This document shows, in pieces, positions 44,417 to 53,760 of a stretch of 64,000 nucleotides of DNA. The notes below the pieces were generated by a model. The model was not told the DNA's origin. It ran no database searches and worked only from the letters and a program-made list of their open reading frames with translations. Each line of letters starts with the position of its first letter. Position 1 is the stretch's first letter. The stretch comes from an uncultured Sphingobacteriales bacterium (GTDB lineage Bacteria > Bacteroidota > Bacteroidia > Chitinophagales > Chitinophagaceae). The stretch covers positions 62,001-126,000 of the forward strand of contig CALKHN010000109.1 of NCBI GenBank assembly GCA_937991535.1, written 5' to 3'. The translations under genes were made by a program, and so were the position numbers.

Positions 44417-47400
44417 ATGAATTTAGCAGCTTTTTGCCGAACCCATTTAAGGAGGGCGGCACTTAACCCAAAAAAATTGCTTATGCAAGTAAAATTGACG
44501 GCAATTATTTTATTCCTGGCCTGTATTCAGGTAAATGCAGAAGGATATGCACAAAACGTTAGTTTTTCCGGTAAGAACGTATCGTTGAAAAAAGTATTTT
44601 CAGCAATTAAAAACCAAACGGGCTACACCGTATTCTGTAATTACAAAATTCTTGAAAACGCACACGCGGTAACACTCAACTTAAAAAGCGCTCCCCTGGA
44701 AAAAATATTATCGGCATCATTGAGCGATCAAAATCTTGGTTATACTATTGTTGGCAAAACAATTGTAATTGAACCCCGGAAGGAGTTTGCTCAGAAAGAA
44801 TCCATTCCTGAAAAAGCATTGGCTCCGCCTGCGGAGATAAAAGGCGCAGTTACAGACAAAGACGGCAATCCTTTGCAGGGCGTATCTGTAAGTATTACCG
44901 GGCAAACAGGTGGTACTACAACCGATGCCGACGGAAGGTTTACACTCACCATTCCCGATGGACAAAATACTGTACTTGAGATTACAAGTATAGGATTTGT
45001 ATCAAAAAAAATAACTGTTGGAACACAAATAAACATAAGCATCATATTAGAGCCCGATGTAACAGGCCTGGATGATATTGTGGTAGTAGGATACGGAACC
45101 CAAAAGAAAACAGACCTTACCGGATCAGTAGCTTCCGTTAATGGTAAGGATCTCGTAAAATCGTCTGCCACAAATGTTACCAACTCACTTGCAGGACGAT
45201 TACCCGGCATAACAGCAGTAAATGGCAACGGCAAGCCCGGAACGGGATCTCAAATTACAATAAGAGGTGTAAGTACATTTGGAGACAATAGCGCTTTGAT
45301 CGTGGTTGACGGGATCGTGAGAAGTTTTGACCAGATTGATCCCAACGAAATTGAAAGCATTTCCATATTAAAGGATGCTTCTGCAACCGCTGTTTATGGA
45401 TCAAGGGCAGCAAATGGCGTAATACTCGTAACCACAAAAAGAGGACATACTGGAAAACCTACCATATCTTATAATGGTTTTGCAGGCATTCAAAACCCCA
45501 CAGCCTACCCAAAATTGATGACGGGGCTTCAATACGCCACTACCAAAAACGTTGCCAGGCAAAACATGGGGTTACAGCCGGCTTTTACCGAACAGGAAAT
45601 GACGGAAATACAGCAGGGCACCAAACCTGAAATTGATTGGTACGACCTGACGCTTAATAAAAGTGCTTTTCAAACCCAGCAAAATGTAAGTGTTACCGGG
45701 GGAACAGAGATGGTTAAATACTTTATGGCTGCCGGTTATTTGAACCAGAATGGATTATACGATAATTTGAATTATAAAAGGTATTCTATACGTTCCAATG
45801 TAGATGCCAGCATCAACAAAAACTTTACGGTTTCTGTAGACCTTGATGCAAGCCGCAGGAACAGCAACGGCAGTTCCTACTCGCCGGAAGCCATATTCAG
45901 CGATATTATGGCGGCTTATCCCTTTGACAGGACCTATAATCCGGATGGAACGATTTTTTATACCCGTGAACAGCACCCGGTTGAAGAAATAAAAACGGGA
46001 TATCAAAAAAATGTAACAGATGTTTTACAGGCTACGCTTACTTTAAAACATGAACTGCCTTTTATAAAGGGGTTATCCGTTATGGGCAGAGCCTCCTTTG
46101 GAAAAGAAGGTTTTACGTCTAAATTTTACCAGGTTCCTATTTTTATGAACAGGCAGGATGCTGATGGGAATACGCTTGAAATATATCCGTTTGGCGGATG
46201 GAATGGCAAAACCGCACTCACAGAAAGCTATAATGATTACAATACCACCACTTTAAATGCAAGTCTTAATTACAAGGCGGCATTTGGTGAACATGATGTA
46301 AAGGCTATTGCCCTTTTCGAGCAGTTTGATGCAAAATCAAAAAACTTTTACGGTTTCAGAACCAATTTTCCTGCTATTGGATTAGATGAATTGTTGTATG
46401 GAGGCCAGGTTCAAAAAGATGCCAACGGGAGCTCATTTAATGACGGAAGGCGCAGTTTTGTAGCAAGGGTTGATTATGCTTTCAAAAATCGTTATTTATT
46501 GGAAGGATCGTTCAGGAGTGATGGTTCGGTAGCCTTTCCTGCCAGCAAAAAATATGGATTTTTTCCGGCAGTATCAGCAGGCTGGAAAATATCTGAAGAA
46601 TCTTTTTTCAGGAACAACAGCAACCTTGATTTCTTTGACAATTTAAAGCTGAGGGCATCGTACGGATTAGTAGGAAATGATAGAAATGTATATTCCGGGA
46701 GAGTTCCTACATTTCAGTACCAACAGGTATATAACCTTTCATCCACCATTATTTCAGGATCCAACGCTTACACCAGTGTACGACCGGGCATACTACCTAA
46801 CCCTGTAGTGACCTGGGAAAGTGCATCTATCCTGGATATAGGGTTAGACGGTTCTTTCTGGAACAGGTTGCTTCAATTTGAGGTAGATTATTTTTATAAA
46901 CGCACATCCAATATTCTGCTCAGCCGAATAAGATCCATTCCGGGTACTATTGGCGCTGCATTGCCTGCGGAAAACTATGCAAAAGTTGATAACCAGGGGA
47001 TCGAGATATCATTGGCCCACCAGAACAATATTGGCGCTTTGAATTATTTTGTAAAAGCCAATGCAAGCTTTGCAAAGAGTAAAGTAATATTATTAGACGA
47101 ACCCGCAAATATACCTGACTACCTGTTGCAAACAGGCCGCCCGCTGGGATTTTTAGTAGGATATGAAGCCCTGGGATTCTTCCAGTCAGACGAAGAGGTG
47201 CAGAATTATTTACCTCAATTTAATGGCGGACAAAAAGCAGGTGATGTTAAATATGCTGACATCAATGGTGATAAGAAAATTGATGCAAATGACAGAACCA
47301 TTATTTCAATGGATAATAATATCCCCAAAATATTGGGCGGCTTATCATTTGGGGGATCATATAAAGGTTTTGATCTGTCCATTCTTTTTCAGGGAGCGTC

Positions 47401-47797
47401 AAAAATGAAGAAATTGCTGAACGGCAGATCAAAAACATTCTTTAACGGAGGTTCCCACAATAATTTTGCAGACCTGCTCGATTACTGGACACCGGAGAAC
47501 CGCGATGCAAAATACCCCAGGCCCTGGGAAAATCAACATCCGAACAATTCTCTTGAATCCAGCTTATACCTGAGGGATGCCAGCTATATCCGGTTAAAAT
47601 CAATTGATTTCGGCTATACATTCCCGAAAGCTGCCAGCGAAAAAATAGGGGCTCAGCTTATCCGTGTTTATTTTTCAGGTGCGAACATCTTTTTATTTGA
47701 CAAGATGAAAATGTTTGATCCCGAAATTGAAAATACAGATGGTGCATACTATCCACAGCAGCGCACTTTAAACCTGGGTATTAATCTCACCTTTTAA
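44417..47797 (+). CDS. SusC/RagA-family TonB-dependent glycan transporter, second
   Basis: A 1126-residue transporter. N-terminal extension and signal (about 1-45, VKLTAIILFLACIQVNAEGY), STN domain (about 52-118, VSLKKVFSAIKNQTGYTVFC), carboxypeptidase-like domain (about 137-212), plug from about VVVGYGTQKKTDLTGSVAS, and barrel ending NLTF. The STN domain indicates signalling to the FecR/sigma pair upstream. The SusD partner starts 11 bases after its stop, closer than in the first pair. Confidence 0.93.
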   Translation: MNLAAFCRTHLRRAALNPKKLLMQVKLTAIILFLACIQVNAEGYAQNVSFSGKNVSLKKVFSAIKNQTGYTVFCNYKILENAHAVTLNLKSAPLEKILSASLSDQNLGYTIVGKTIVIEPRKEFAQKESIPEKALAPPAEIKGAVTDKDGNPLQGVSVSITGQTGGTTTDADGRFTLTIPDGQNTVLEITSIGFVSKKITVGTQINISIILEPDVTGLDDIVVVGYGTQKKTDLTGSVASVNGKDLVKSSATNVTNSLAGRLPGITAVNGNGKPGTGSQITIRGVSTFGDNSALIVVDGIVRSFDQIDPNEIESISILKDASATAVYGSRAANGVILVTTKRGHTGKPTISYNGFAGIQNPTAYPKLMTGLQYATTKNVARQNMGLQPAFTEQEMTEIQQGTKPEIDWYDLTLNKSAFQTQQNVSVTGGTEMVKYFMAAGYLNQNGLYDNLNYKRYSIRSNVDASINKNFTVSVDLDASRRNSNGSSYSPEAIFSDIMAAYPFDRTYNPDGTIFYTREQHPVEEIKTGYQKNVTDVLQATLTLKHELPFIKGLSVMGRASFGKEGFTSKFYQVPIFMNRQDADGNTLEIYPFGGWNGKTALTESYNDYNTTTLNASLNYKAAFGEHDVKAIALFEQFDAKSKNFYGFRTNFPAIGLDELLYGGQVQKDANGSSFNDGRRSFVARVDYAFKNRYLLEGSFRSDGSVAFPASKKYGFFPAVSAGWKISEESFFRNNSNLDFFDNLKLRASYGLVGNDRNVYSGRVPTFQYQQVYNLSSTIISGSNAYTSVRPGILPNPVVTWESASILDIGLDGSFWNRLLQFEVDYFYKRTSNILLSRIRSIPGTIGAALPAENYAKVDNQGIEISLAHQNNIGALNYFVKANASFAKSKVILLDEPANIPDYLLQTGRPLGFLVGYEALGFFQSDEEVQNYLPQFNGGQKAGDVKYADINGDKKIDANDRTIISMDNNIPKILGGLSFGGSYKGFDLSILFQGASKMKKLLNGRSKTFFNGGSHNNFADLLDYWTPENRDAKYPRPWENQHPNNSLESSLYLRDASYIRLKSIDFGYTFPKAASEKIGAQLIRVYFSGANIFLFDKMKMFDPEIENTDGAYYPQQRTLNLGINLTF

Positions 47798-47808
47798 ACC
47801 TACCACTC

Positions 47809-49425
47809 ATGAAAAAATTAAATACAATAGCATTATTGATTGCTGTATGTTGCATAACAAGTTCGTGCAACAAAGACTTCCTCGATCGTGAATCAAAAAC
47901 CACCATTCCGGAAGATAAAATATTCAATGACCCGGCACTGATACAATTGTTTGTAAACAATATATATGCTGATGTTCCTTCTTTTAATCATGATCTTTAC
48001 GACAATATAACAGATGAGTCAAGAAATTTTTGGGGTGGCGCCCCCCGCAACGTGGTGCAGGGGCAATGGTTTGCAGACAACAACCCCATGGACTACTGGG
48101 CCTATGAAGCTGTAAGAAGAACGAATATGTTTCTTGCAAAAGTAGATGAATCGGTACTGGATAGTGATGAAAAAGCTTCTCTGAAAGGACAGGTTAAATT
48201 TTTGCGCGCCAAACTGTATTTCGACATGGTGAAGCGATACGGAGGAGTACCTTTAATAACAGAACCTCAAAACCTCGATGATGATTTGTTTGTAAAAAGA
48301 GCTACAACAGATGAAAGTTTTGAATTCATCACTAAAGAAATGGAGGAAGCGATTGAGCTTTTACCGGAAACCTATGGAGATCGCTCTGTTGATGTGGGTA
48401 AGATCAATAAACATTCTGCAAAGGCATTTCTGGGAAGAGTATGGCTGTTTTGGGCAAGCCCGTTATACAATCCCGATAATGTAGCAGCCCGCTGGGAAAC
48501 TGCGGCCGCCATCAATAAAGAAGTAATAGAAAGTAATGTATACGGGTTGCATGATGATTTCAGAAGAATAATGCTGGATAAAAACAATGAGGAGGAAATT
48601 TTTAGTGTGCAATTTCTGAAAACCCTGCGCGAACATGGATGGGATTCCTGGGCCATGCCCGACTCAAGATCAAGGCAGGATGCGTCGCGCCGCTCTCCTG
48701 TTCAGGAATTTGTTGATGCCTTTGAAATGAAGAATGGTAAAAGTATTGATGATCCCACCTCGGGCTACGATCCCGCAGATCCTTATATTAACCGCGATCC
48801 CCGTTTTGATGCAACCCTGATCGTTAACGGATCTGTTTTCGGTTTTCAGGGACTGCCGGTTTACACCTATGTTGGCGGTGCTGATGGCATTAATATACCT
48901 TATCAAACAGTAACCGGATATTTGATGAGAAAAGGAACCGACGAAACCAACCAGGACTACTACGGCGGAAGTGGCAGCGATCAAAACTGGATTGAGCTGA
49001 GGTTTGCCGAAGTGTTACTTAATTATGCTGAAGCGAAAAATGAAACCCTGGCTGCACCGGATCAGACGATATACGAGGCTGTAGAAAAGATCCGTGAAAG
49101 AGCCGGGCTGAGCCCGTATCAATTACCTGCAGGACTTACAAAAGAACAGATGCGTGAGAAAATAAGGCATGAAAGATATATTGAACTAAGCTTCGAACAA
49201 AAAAGATACTGGGACCTGAGGAGATGGAAAACAGCAGTATCGGTGTTGAACGGAAAACAATTTGGAGCCATGTATATAACCAAACACGATAATGGTTCAT
49301 ATACGTATGAAGTAAAACCTGTTGATGGTGTGCCATGTGTATTCCAGGAAAAAATGTATTTCATGCCTATTCCACAAAGAGAATTGGAAAAAAATCCTAA
49401 CCTCGAACAAAACAAAGATTGGTAA
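47809..49425 (+). CDS. SusD/RagB-family glycan-binding lipoprotein, second
   Basis: A 538-residue lipoprotein with lipobox SSC (Cys20). SusD features: GQVKFLRAKLYFDMVKRYGG in the N-terminal domain, IELRFAEVLLNYAEAKNE in the core, and RHERYIELSFEQKRYWDLRR near the C-terminus. It should cap the SusC encoded immediately upstream. A REP-like element follows in the 233-base gap. Confidence 0.93.
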   Translation: MKKLNTIALLIAVCCITSSCNKDFLDRESKTTIPEDKIFNDPALIQLFVNNIYADVPSFNHDLYDNITDESRNFWGGAPRNVVQGQWFADNNPMDYWAYEAVRRTNMFLAKVDESVLDSDEKASLKGQVKFLRAKLYFDMVKRYGGVPLITEPQNLDDDLFVKRATTDESFEFITKEMEEAIELLPETYGDRSVDVGKINKHSAKAFLGRVWLFWASPLYNPDNVAARWETAAAINKEVIESNVYGLHDDFRRIMLDKNNEEEIFSVQFLKTLREHGWDSWAMPDSRSRQDASRRSPVQEFVDAFEMKNGKSIDDPTSGYDPADPYINRDPRFDATLIVNGSVFGFQGLPVYTYVGGADGINIPYQTVTGYLMRKGTDETNQDYYGGSGSDQNWIELRFAEVLLNYAEAKNETLAAPDQTIYEAVEKIRERAGLSPYQLPAGLTKEQMREKIRHERYIELSFEQKRYWDLRRWKTAVSVLNGKQFGAMYITKHDNGSYTYEVKPVDGVPCVFQEKMYFMPIPQRELEKNPNLEQNKDW

Positions 49426-49465
49426 AATACTAAACAAAGGTTAACAGGCAAAAGAGATGAAAGTC

Positions 49466-49574
49466 GTGCATTCCAAATTGCCGCATTGCTTTGCTTCAGG
49501 TGGGAGGTGTAGACTCCCCCACGGCAAACGACAGGGTTGGTGTTTTCACCAGCCGGCGACAATTTGGAATGCAC
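49466..49574. repeat. REP-like palindromic element, copy C
   Basis: Terminal arms GTGCATTCCAAATTG and CAATTTGGAATGCAC are a perfect 15-base inverted repeat. Inner hairpins are GTGGGAG with CTCCCCCAC (one bulge) and GGTTGGTG with CACCAGCC (one G-T pair). The string GCATTGCTTTGCTTCA after the left arm is identical to copy A. It lies between the second SusD gene and the blue-copper fusion gene. Confidence 0.85.
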
Positions 49575-49691
49575 CAAATGGATTCCTGCACAGCCCTGAA
49601 CATTTTTTTACTGTGAGGCGCCTATTTACTTTTCTTTTTATTAATCTGCAAGTTCCCTATGCAAAACCTTCAAATTAAACACACTGTTGTT

Positions 49692-52600
49692 ATGTTAAGA
49701 AAACTTTCCCTTCACCGTTCTTATCTGGTATGGCTTTCCTTCTTTTTCTTTTTATCTTCCTGCTCCACAAAAGTAAGCGTGGTTCACCAACTGAATCCCG
49801 GCCAAAACAGCCATATTGTTTTTATAGGAAATACTTTTGCAGAAAGATTGCAGAACTACAATTATTTTGAACCGTTATTGTATAAAAGCTTTCCCGACCG
49901 GAACCTTACCGTACGAAACCTGGGATGGAGCGCCGACGAGATCAATATGCAATCCCGCCCGTTGAACTTTCCCTCGCAGGATGAGTACCTGGCAAGAGAA
50001 AAAGCAGATATCATCTTTGCCTGCTATGGGCTCAATGAAGCCTTTAAAGGACCGGATAGTCTTGAAAGTTTTAAGCAGCAGCTTTCGGGCTTTCTGCGGC
50101 ACCTGCAGCAGCAAAAATACAATGGACAAAAAAATCCGGAAATCATTCTGGTTTCACCCATCGCGCATGAAAAACTGGGTGGGCTTTTACCCGATGGCGC
50201 CAACCACAATCAAAATTTACAACTGTATACCGATGGTATGCAGGAAGTGGCTGAAAGTTTACATATCCCCTTCATCAATCTTTTTGAGCCAACAAAAAAA
50301 TTAGCGTCAGGCGCCGATTCTGTAACCATTAACGGCATTCATCTCAATGATAAGGGATACAAAGCAGTGAGTGAAATAATAGCCGCATCGCTGGCACTTC
50401 CTGCTGCCACATGGATAAACGACAGTCATACCGTTGATCTTAAAAAAATAATTGATCAAAAAAATCAGCAATTCTATTATTTATACAGGGCGGTGAACAG
50501 CGAATACATCGCAGGCAGGCGCAAAGAACCCTGGGTTCAGCCGCCCGGTGGCCCTATCTCCTACCCGGGCGAGCTGGCTAAATTGAGCCAAATGGTTACG
50601 CGCCTTGACAGTGTTGTGTGGGCGCAAAGCAAAACCGGTGATGCAAACAACTATGTGAATGCCGGTAAAATATTAAATGATACCATCCAGTACACCCCGA
50701 TAGATAAAGCCACCTTAGAAAAGCCATCCACAGATCAGTTTATATTACCCGAAGGATACGAGATCAATCTTTTTGCCTCTGAAATTGATTTTTCACTCAC
50801 CAATCCTGTAAAAATAGCATTCGATCCAAAAGGCCGGTTATGGGTTGCCGATATGAGTTCCTATCCCCAGTACCTGCCGGGCGCACAACCCAACGATAAA
50901 ATTATCATCCTGGAAGATGGCAATGGGGATGGAGTAGCTGATAAAGAAACCATTTTTGCCGACAGCTTATATATGCCAACCAGTATGGAGTTAGGTAAAG
51001 GAGGAATTTATGTATCGCAACCACCGAATATTTTGTTTATGAAGGATACCGATGGCGATGGAAAAGCAGATGAGAAAGAAATTGTTTTGCATGGTTTTGG
51101 AACAGAAGATGTGCATCATTCCATAGACACCTATACCTGGGGACCCGATGGTGCATTGTACTGGCATACCGGCACTTTCCTCCATTCGCAGGTTGAAACG
51201 CCTTATGGACCTGAACGGGGCGACTATGGCGTTACATGGCGTTTTGAACCTGAAACACAAAAATTAGAGCCCTACGTTTCTTACCCGTATGCCAACCCGT
51301 GGGGGCACGTTTTTTTGCGGAACGGAACACAAATTATAAGTGATGTTTCTACCGGAATGAACTATTTCGCTCCCCCGCTTTCTGTTGCCAGCACTTATCC
51401 TGTAAAGCATACCGGCATGAAGGACTTTTTAACTTCTGCCGCAAAGCCCAAAACCTGCGGCACCGAGATCATTTCAAGCAGGCATTTTCCCGATGACGTG
51501 CAGGGCAATGTGCTGTTCAACACCTTCATTGGCTTCCAGGGCATCAAACAGCACCGTATACACGAAGATGGCAGCGGCATCATCGCTCATGAAACAGAAC
51601 CTTTATTGCAATCCACAGATCCCAATTTCCGGCCGGTTGATCTGCGGTTTGGCCCCGATGGCGCATTGTATATAGTAGACTGGTACAATCCCATCATCAA
51701 CCATGGTGAAAGAGCTTTGCGCGATCCGCTGAGGGACCATACACATGGGAGAATATGGCGACTGACCTATAAGCATAAAAAATTATTAACGCCGGTTGAT
51801 CTTACCAAACTTTCCATAGAACAATTACTTGATCAGCTAAAAGTATACGAAGACAGGCACAGGTACACCACCAGAACGCAGCTCAGGCAACTGCCGGCAG
51901 AGACCGTTATCCCCGCTCTGGGAAAATGGGTTGCCGGCCTTAACAGCAACGATAAGGAATGTGAGCAACACAAACTGGAAGCGCTATGGGTATACCAGCA
52001 ATTCAATCATCCTGGTGAACAATTGCTGAACGAATTATTGCAAAGCAAAGACCCATATATCAGAACTGCTGCTACAAGGGTTTTATTTTACTGGAGAACA
52101 GATATAAAAGATGCGGAAAATAAATTGATTGCCCTATCACAGGACAGTTCTGCGAAAGTAAGATTGCAGGCCATTATATCATTAAGTCATTATAATACCG
52201 AAAATGCATTAAACGCTTTGCTGGCAACAACAACGCTGCCGGTTGATTATTACATAGACTATGCTTTAAAAGAGTCTTTCAGGCATTTGGAACCTGTATG
52301 GATGGCTATGTTTAAAAAAGATAAGGACTTTTTGGCCAATGAGCCCGCAAAAGCCAGGTACCTGTTAGGTTCACTTTCAAATGAAAAAGAATTGCAGGTT
52401 CCCGGCTTTATCACCGATGATCCGGCCTGGCCCAAATATGGATACAAAGCGCTTACAGAAAAAGATTACAACGATTTAAAAGATGTAGCGGCGGTAAGTA
52501 ATTTTAGAAAAAACATGCAAGCGCCTGTTGAGGAAACAAAACCCGCAGCCATTTCCATTCCCGGAAAAACGGTGCTCCATTTAAGTGCGGTACCTGCCCG

Positions 52601-52943
52601 AATGGTTTTTGATAAAACGTCCATTACAGTTAAGGCAGGCGCCGAGGTGGCACTTATTTTTGAAAATGCAGACGGGATGCCGCACAATGTTGTAATAATA
52701 AAACCAGGCAGTTCCGAAAAAGTAGGTAAGGCGGCGGAGGCCATGGCTGCACAAAAAGACGGATATGAAAAAAGCTTTGTACCCCAGATACCCGAAGTGC
52801 TTTTTGCTACGCCGCTGGTGAACAGCGGTAAAAATTTCCGGCTCGATTTTACAGTGCCCGACAAACCCGGAGATTATCCTTTCATTTGCTCTTTTCCGGG
52901 TCACTGGCAAACCATGAAAGGCGTGATAAAGGTGGTGAAATAG
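49692..52943 (+). CDS. SGNH-like / propeller dehydrogenase / HEAT / cupredoxin fusion lipoprotein
   Basis: A 1083-residue multidomain lipoprotein, started at the ATG at 49692 because it gives a compact signal with lipobox SSC (Cys24); an ATG at 49659 is possible. Domains: SGNH-hydrolase-like (about 38-235), PVC-type propeller with DGNGDGVAD and DTDGDGKAD (about 345-700), HEAT-like helices (about 715-920) and a C-terminal blue-copper domain (about 957-1083). Copper ligands are His998 (PHNVV), Cys1066, His1071 and Met1075 (C-x4-H-x3-M). The SGNH nucleophile block reads GNT and the final block NGIH, so that domain may not be catalytic. Confidence 0.88.
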   Translation: MLRKLSLHRSYLVWLSFFFFLSSCSTKVSVVHQLNPGQNSHIVFIGNTFAERLQNYNYFEPLLYKSFPDRNLTVRNLGWSADEINMQSRPLNFPSQDEYLAREKADIIFACYGLNEAFKGPDSLESFKQQLSGFLRHLQQQKYNGQKNPEIILVSPIAHEKLGGLLPDGANHNQNLQLYTDGMQEVAESLHIPFINLFEPTKKLASGADSVTINGIHLNDKGYKAVSEIIAASLALPAATWINDSHTVDLKKIIDQKNQQFYYLYRAVNSEYIAGRRKEPWVQPPGGPISYPGELAKLSQMVTRLDSVVWAQSKTGDANNYVNAGKILNDTIQYTPIDKATLEKPSTDQFILPEGYEINLFASEIDFSLTNPVKIAFDPKGRLWVADMSSYPQYLPGAQPNDKIIILEDGNGDGVADKETIFADSLYMPTSMELGKGGIYVSQPPNILFMKDTDGDGKADEKEIVLHGFGTEDVHHSIDTYTWGPDGALYWHTGTFLHSQVETPYGPERGDYGVTWRFEPETQKLEPYVSYPYANPWGHVFLRNGTQIISDVSTGMNYFAPPLSVASTYPVKHTGMKDFLTSAAKPKTCGTEIISSRHFPDDVQGNVLFNTFIGFQGIKQHRIHEDGSGIIAHETEPLLQSTDPNFRPVDLRFGPDGALYIVDWYNPIINHGERALRDPLRDHTHGRIWRLTYKHKKLLTPVDLTKLSIEQLLDQLKVYEDRHRYTTRTQLRQLPAETVIPALGKWVAGLNSNDKECEQHKLEALWVYQQFNHPGEQLLNELLQSKDPYIRTAATRVLFYWRTDIKDAENKLIALSQDSSAKVRLQAIISLSHYNTENALNALLATTTLPVDYYIDYALKESFRHLEPVWMAMFKKDKDFLANEPAKARYLLGSLSNEKELQVPGFITDDPAWPKYGYKALTEKDYNDLKDVAAVSNFRKNMQAPVEETKPAAISIPGKTVLHLSAVPARMVFDKTSITVKAGAEVALIFENADGMPHNVVIIKPGSSEKVGKAAEAMAAQKDGYEKSFVPQIPEVLFATPLVNSGKNFRLDFTVPDKPGDYPFICSFPGHWQTMKGVIKVVK

Positions 52944-53075
52944 ATTGTTTACATTTATAGAATTAGCCATTAAGCCGTAAGAACTTTTAAATGAATCGAA
53001 TTATTTATCAATCTCTGCATCGGTGTTCATCAGATGGACTAAAAAACAAAAACATGACGCACAGGGGGAGGCGGT

Positions 53076-53149
53076 GGCCGGAAAAACGGCCGGAGGCGTT
53101 CGTTTTTCCTTGATCTTTTTGTTTCTTTTTGTATCAAGACAAAAAGAAA
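53076..53149. repeat. Hairpin-rich noncoding element
   Basis: The 370-base gap 52944-53313 holds GGCCG-GAAAAA-CGGCC (53076-53091) and TTTCTTTTTGT-ATCAAG-ACAAAAAGAAA (53122-53149, a perfect 11-pair stem). The second motif resembles a widespread noncoding repeat I recall from Bacteroidota genomes. No gene is supported in the gap. Confidence 0.5.
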
Positions 53150-53313
53150 AGAAAGAAATACAGATACGCGTCGGGGTCTTCATCAAAAGCCGTTGAGGGA
53201 TAGCAGACCCTGACGCTGAACTAAAATGAGAGTATAAAGTGCAAAAGAGGCTTGATAAATATATTTATTATTACTTGATTCCCCTGCTAAGTCTAAAAGG
53301 CATTTACATCCAA

Positions 53314-53637
53314 TTAGGGTCTATCACTCCAGGATATTTTATCTGTATGTTCATCCCACGAAACATTGGGGTGCAATTCTACTAATGCACGTTCTTTAGC
53401 AACATTACCTCCCATTAGTTGTCTCCATGGAACTGGCCCACGCTTAAGCCTTTCGATTGCTCTATTAACATCGCTACGCGTTAATGGCTCGTTTTGCCCC
53501 CCGTGCATTCTTTCAATTTCAATTTTATCTTCGTTTATAGCAAGTATACGATAGTTGTGTTTCCGTATAAAAGACTGCCATATACGATGTTCCTGCTGCG
53601 CTATCTTCGCCTGTTGAATAGCAATATCCCAGGGCAT
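53314..53637 (-). CDS. Small protein of unknown function
   Basis: A 107-residue soluble protein (MPWDIAIQQAKIAQQEHRIW, later SDVNRAIERLKRGPVPWRQL and KERALVELHPNVSWDEHTDK). It has no signal peptide, membrane helix or motif I recognise. The last 25 residues look conserved-protein-like rather than random. It sits between noncoding repeat material on both sides, so it may be a horizontally acquired or orphan gene, possibly one half of a two-gene module. Confidence 0.5.
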   Translation of the reverse strand: MPWDIAIQQAKIAQQEHRIWQSFIRKHNYRILAINEDKIEIERMHGGQNEPLTRSDVNRAIERLKRGPVPWRQLMGGNVAKERALVELHPNVSWDEHTDKISWSDRP

Positions 53638-53713
53638 AATTTGTATATTTTGAACTGTTATTATCTAATATACAATAAACATTTCATGCCATCGGAGTGT
53701 ATGCCGGATTTTT

Positions 53714-53736
53714 CCGTTTGGTGAGACACCAACCGG
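53714..53736. repeat. Isolated hairpin related to REP-like copy B
   Basis: CCGTTTGGTG-AGA-CACCAACCGG is the complement of the second hairpin of copy B (CCGGTCGGTG-TCT-CACCGACCGG) with few changes and one mismatch. The long terminal arms are missing, so this is a solo hairpin or remnant. It lies 25 bases downstream of the DUF4838 gene stop and could double as a transcript end signal. Confidence 0.5.
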
Positions 53737-53760
53737 GGCAATAAAAGCACAATCAAAATA

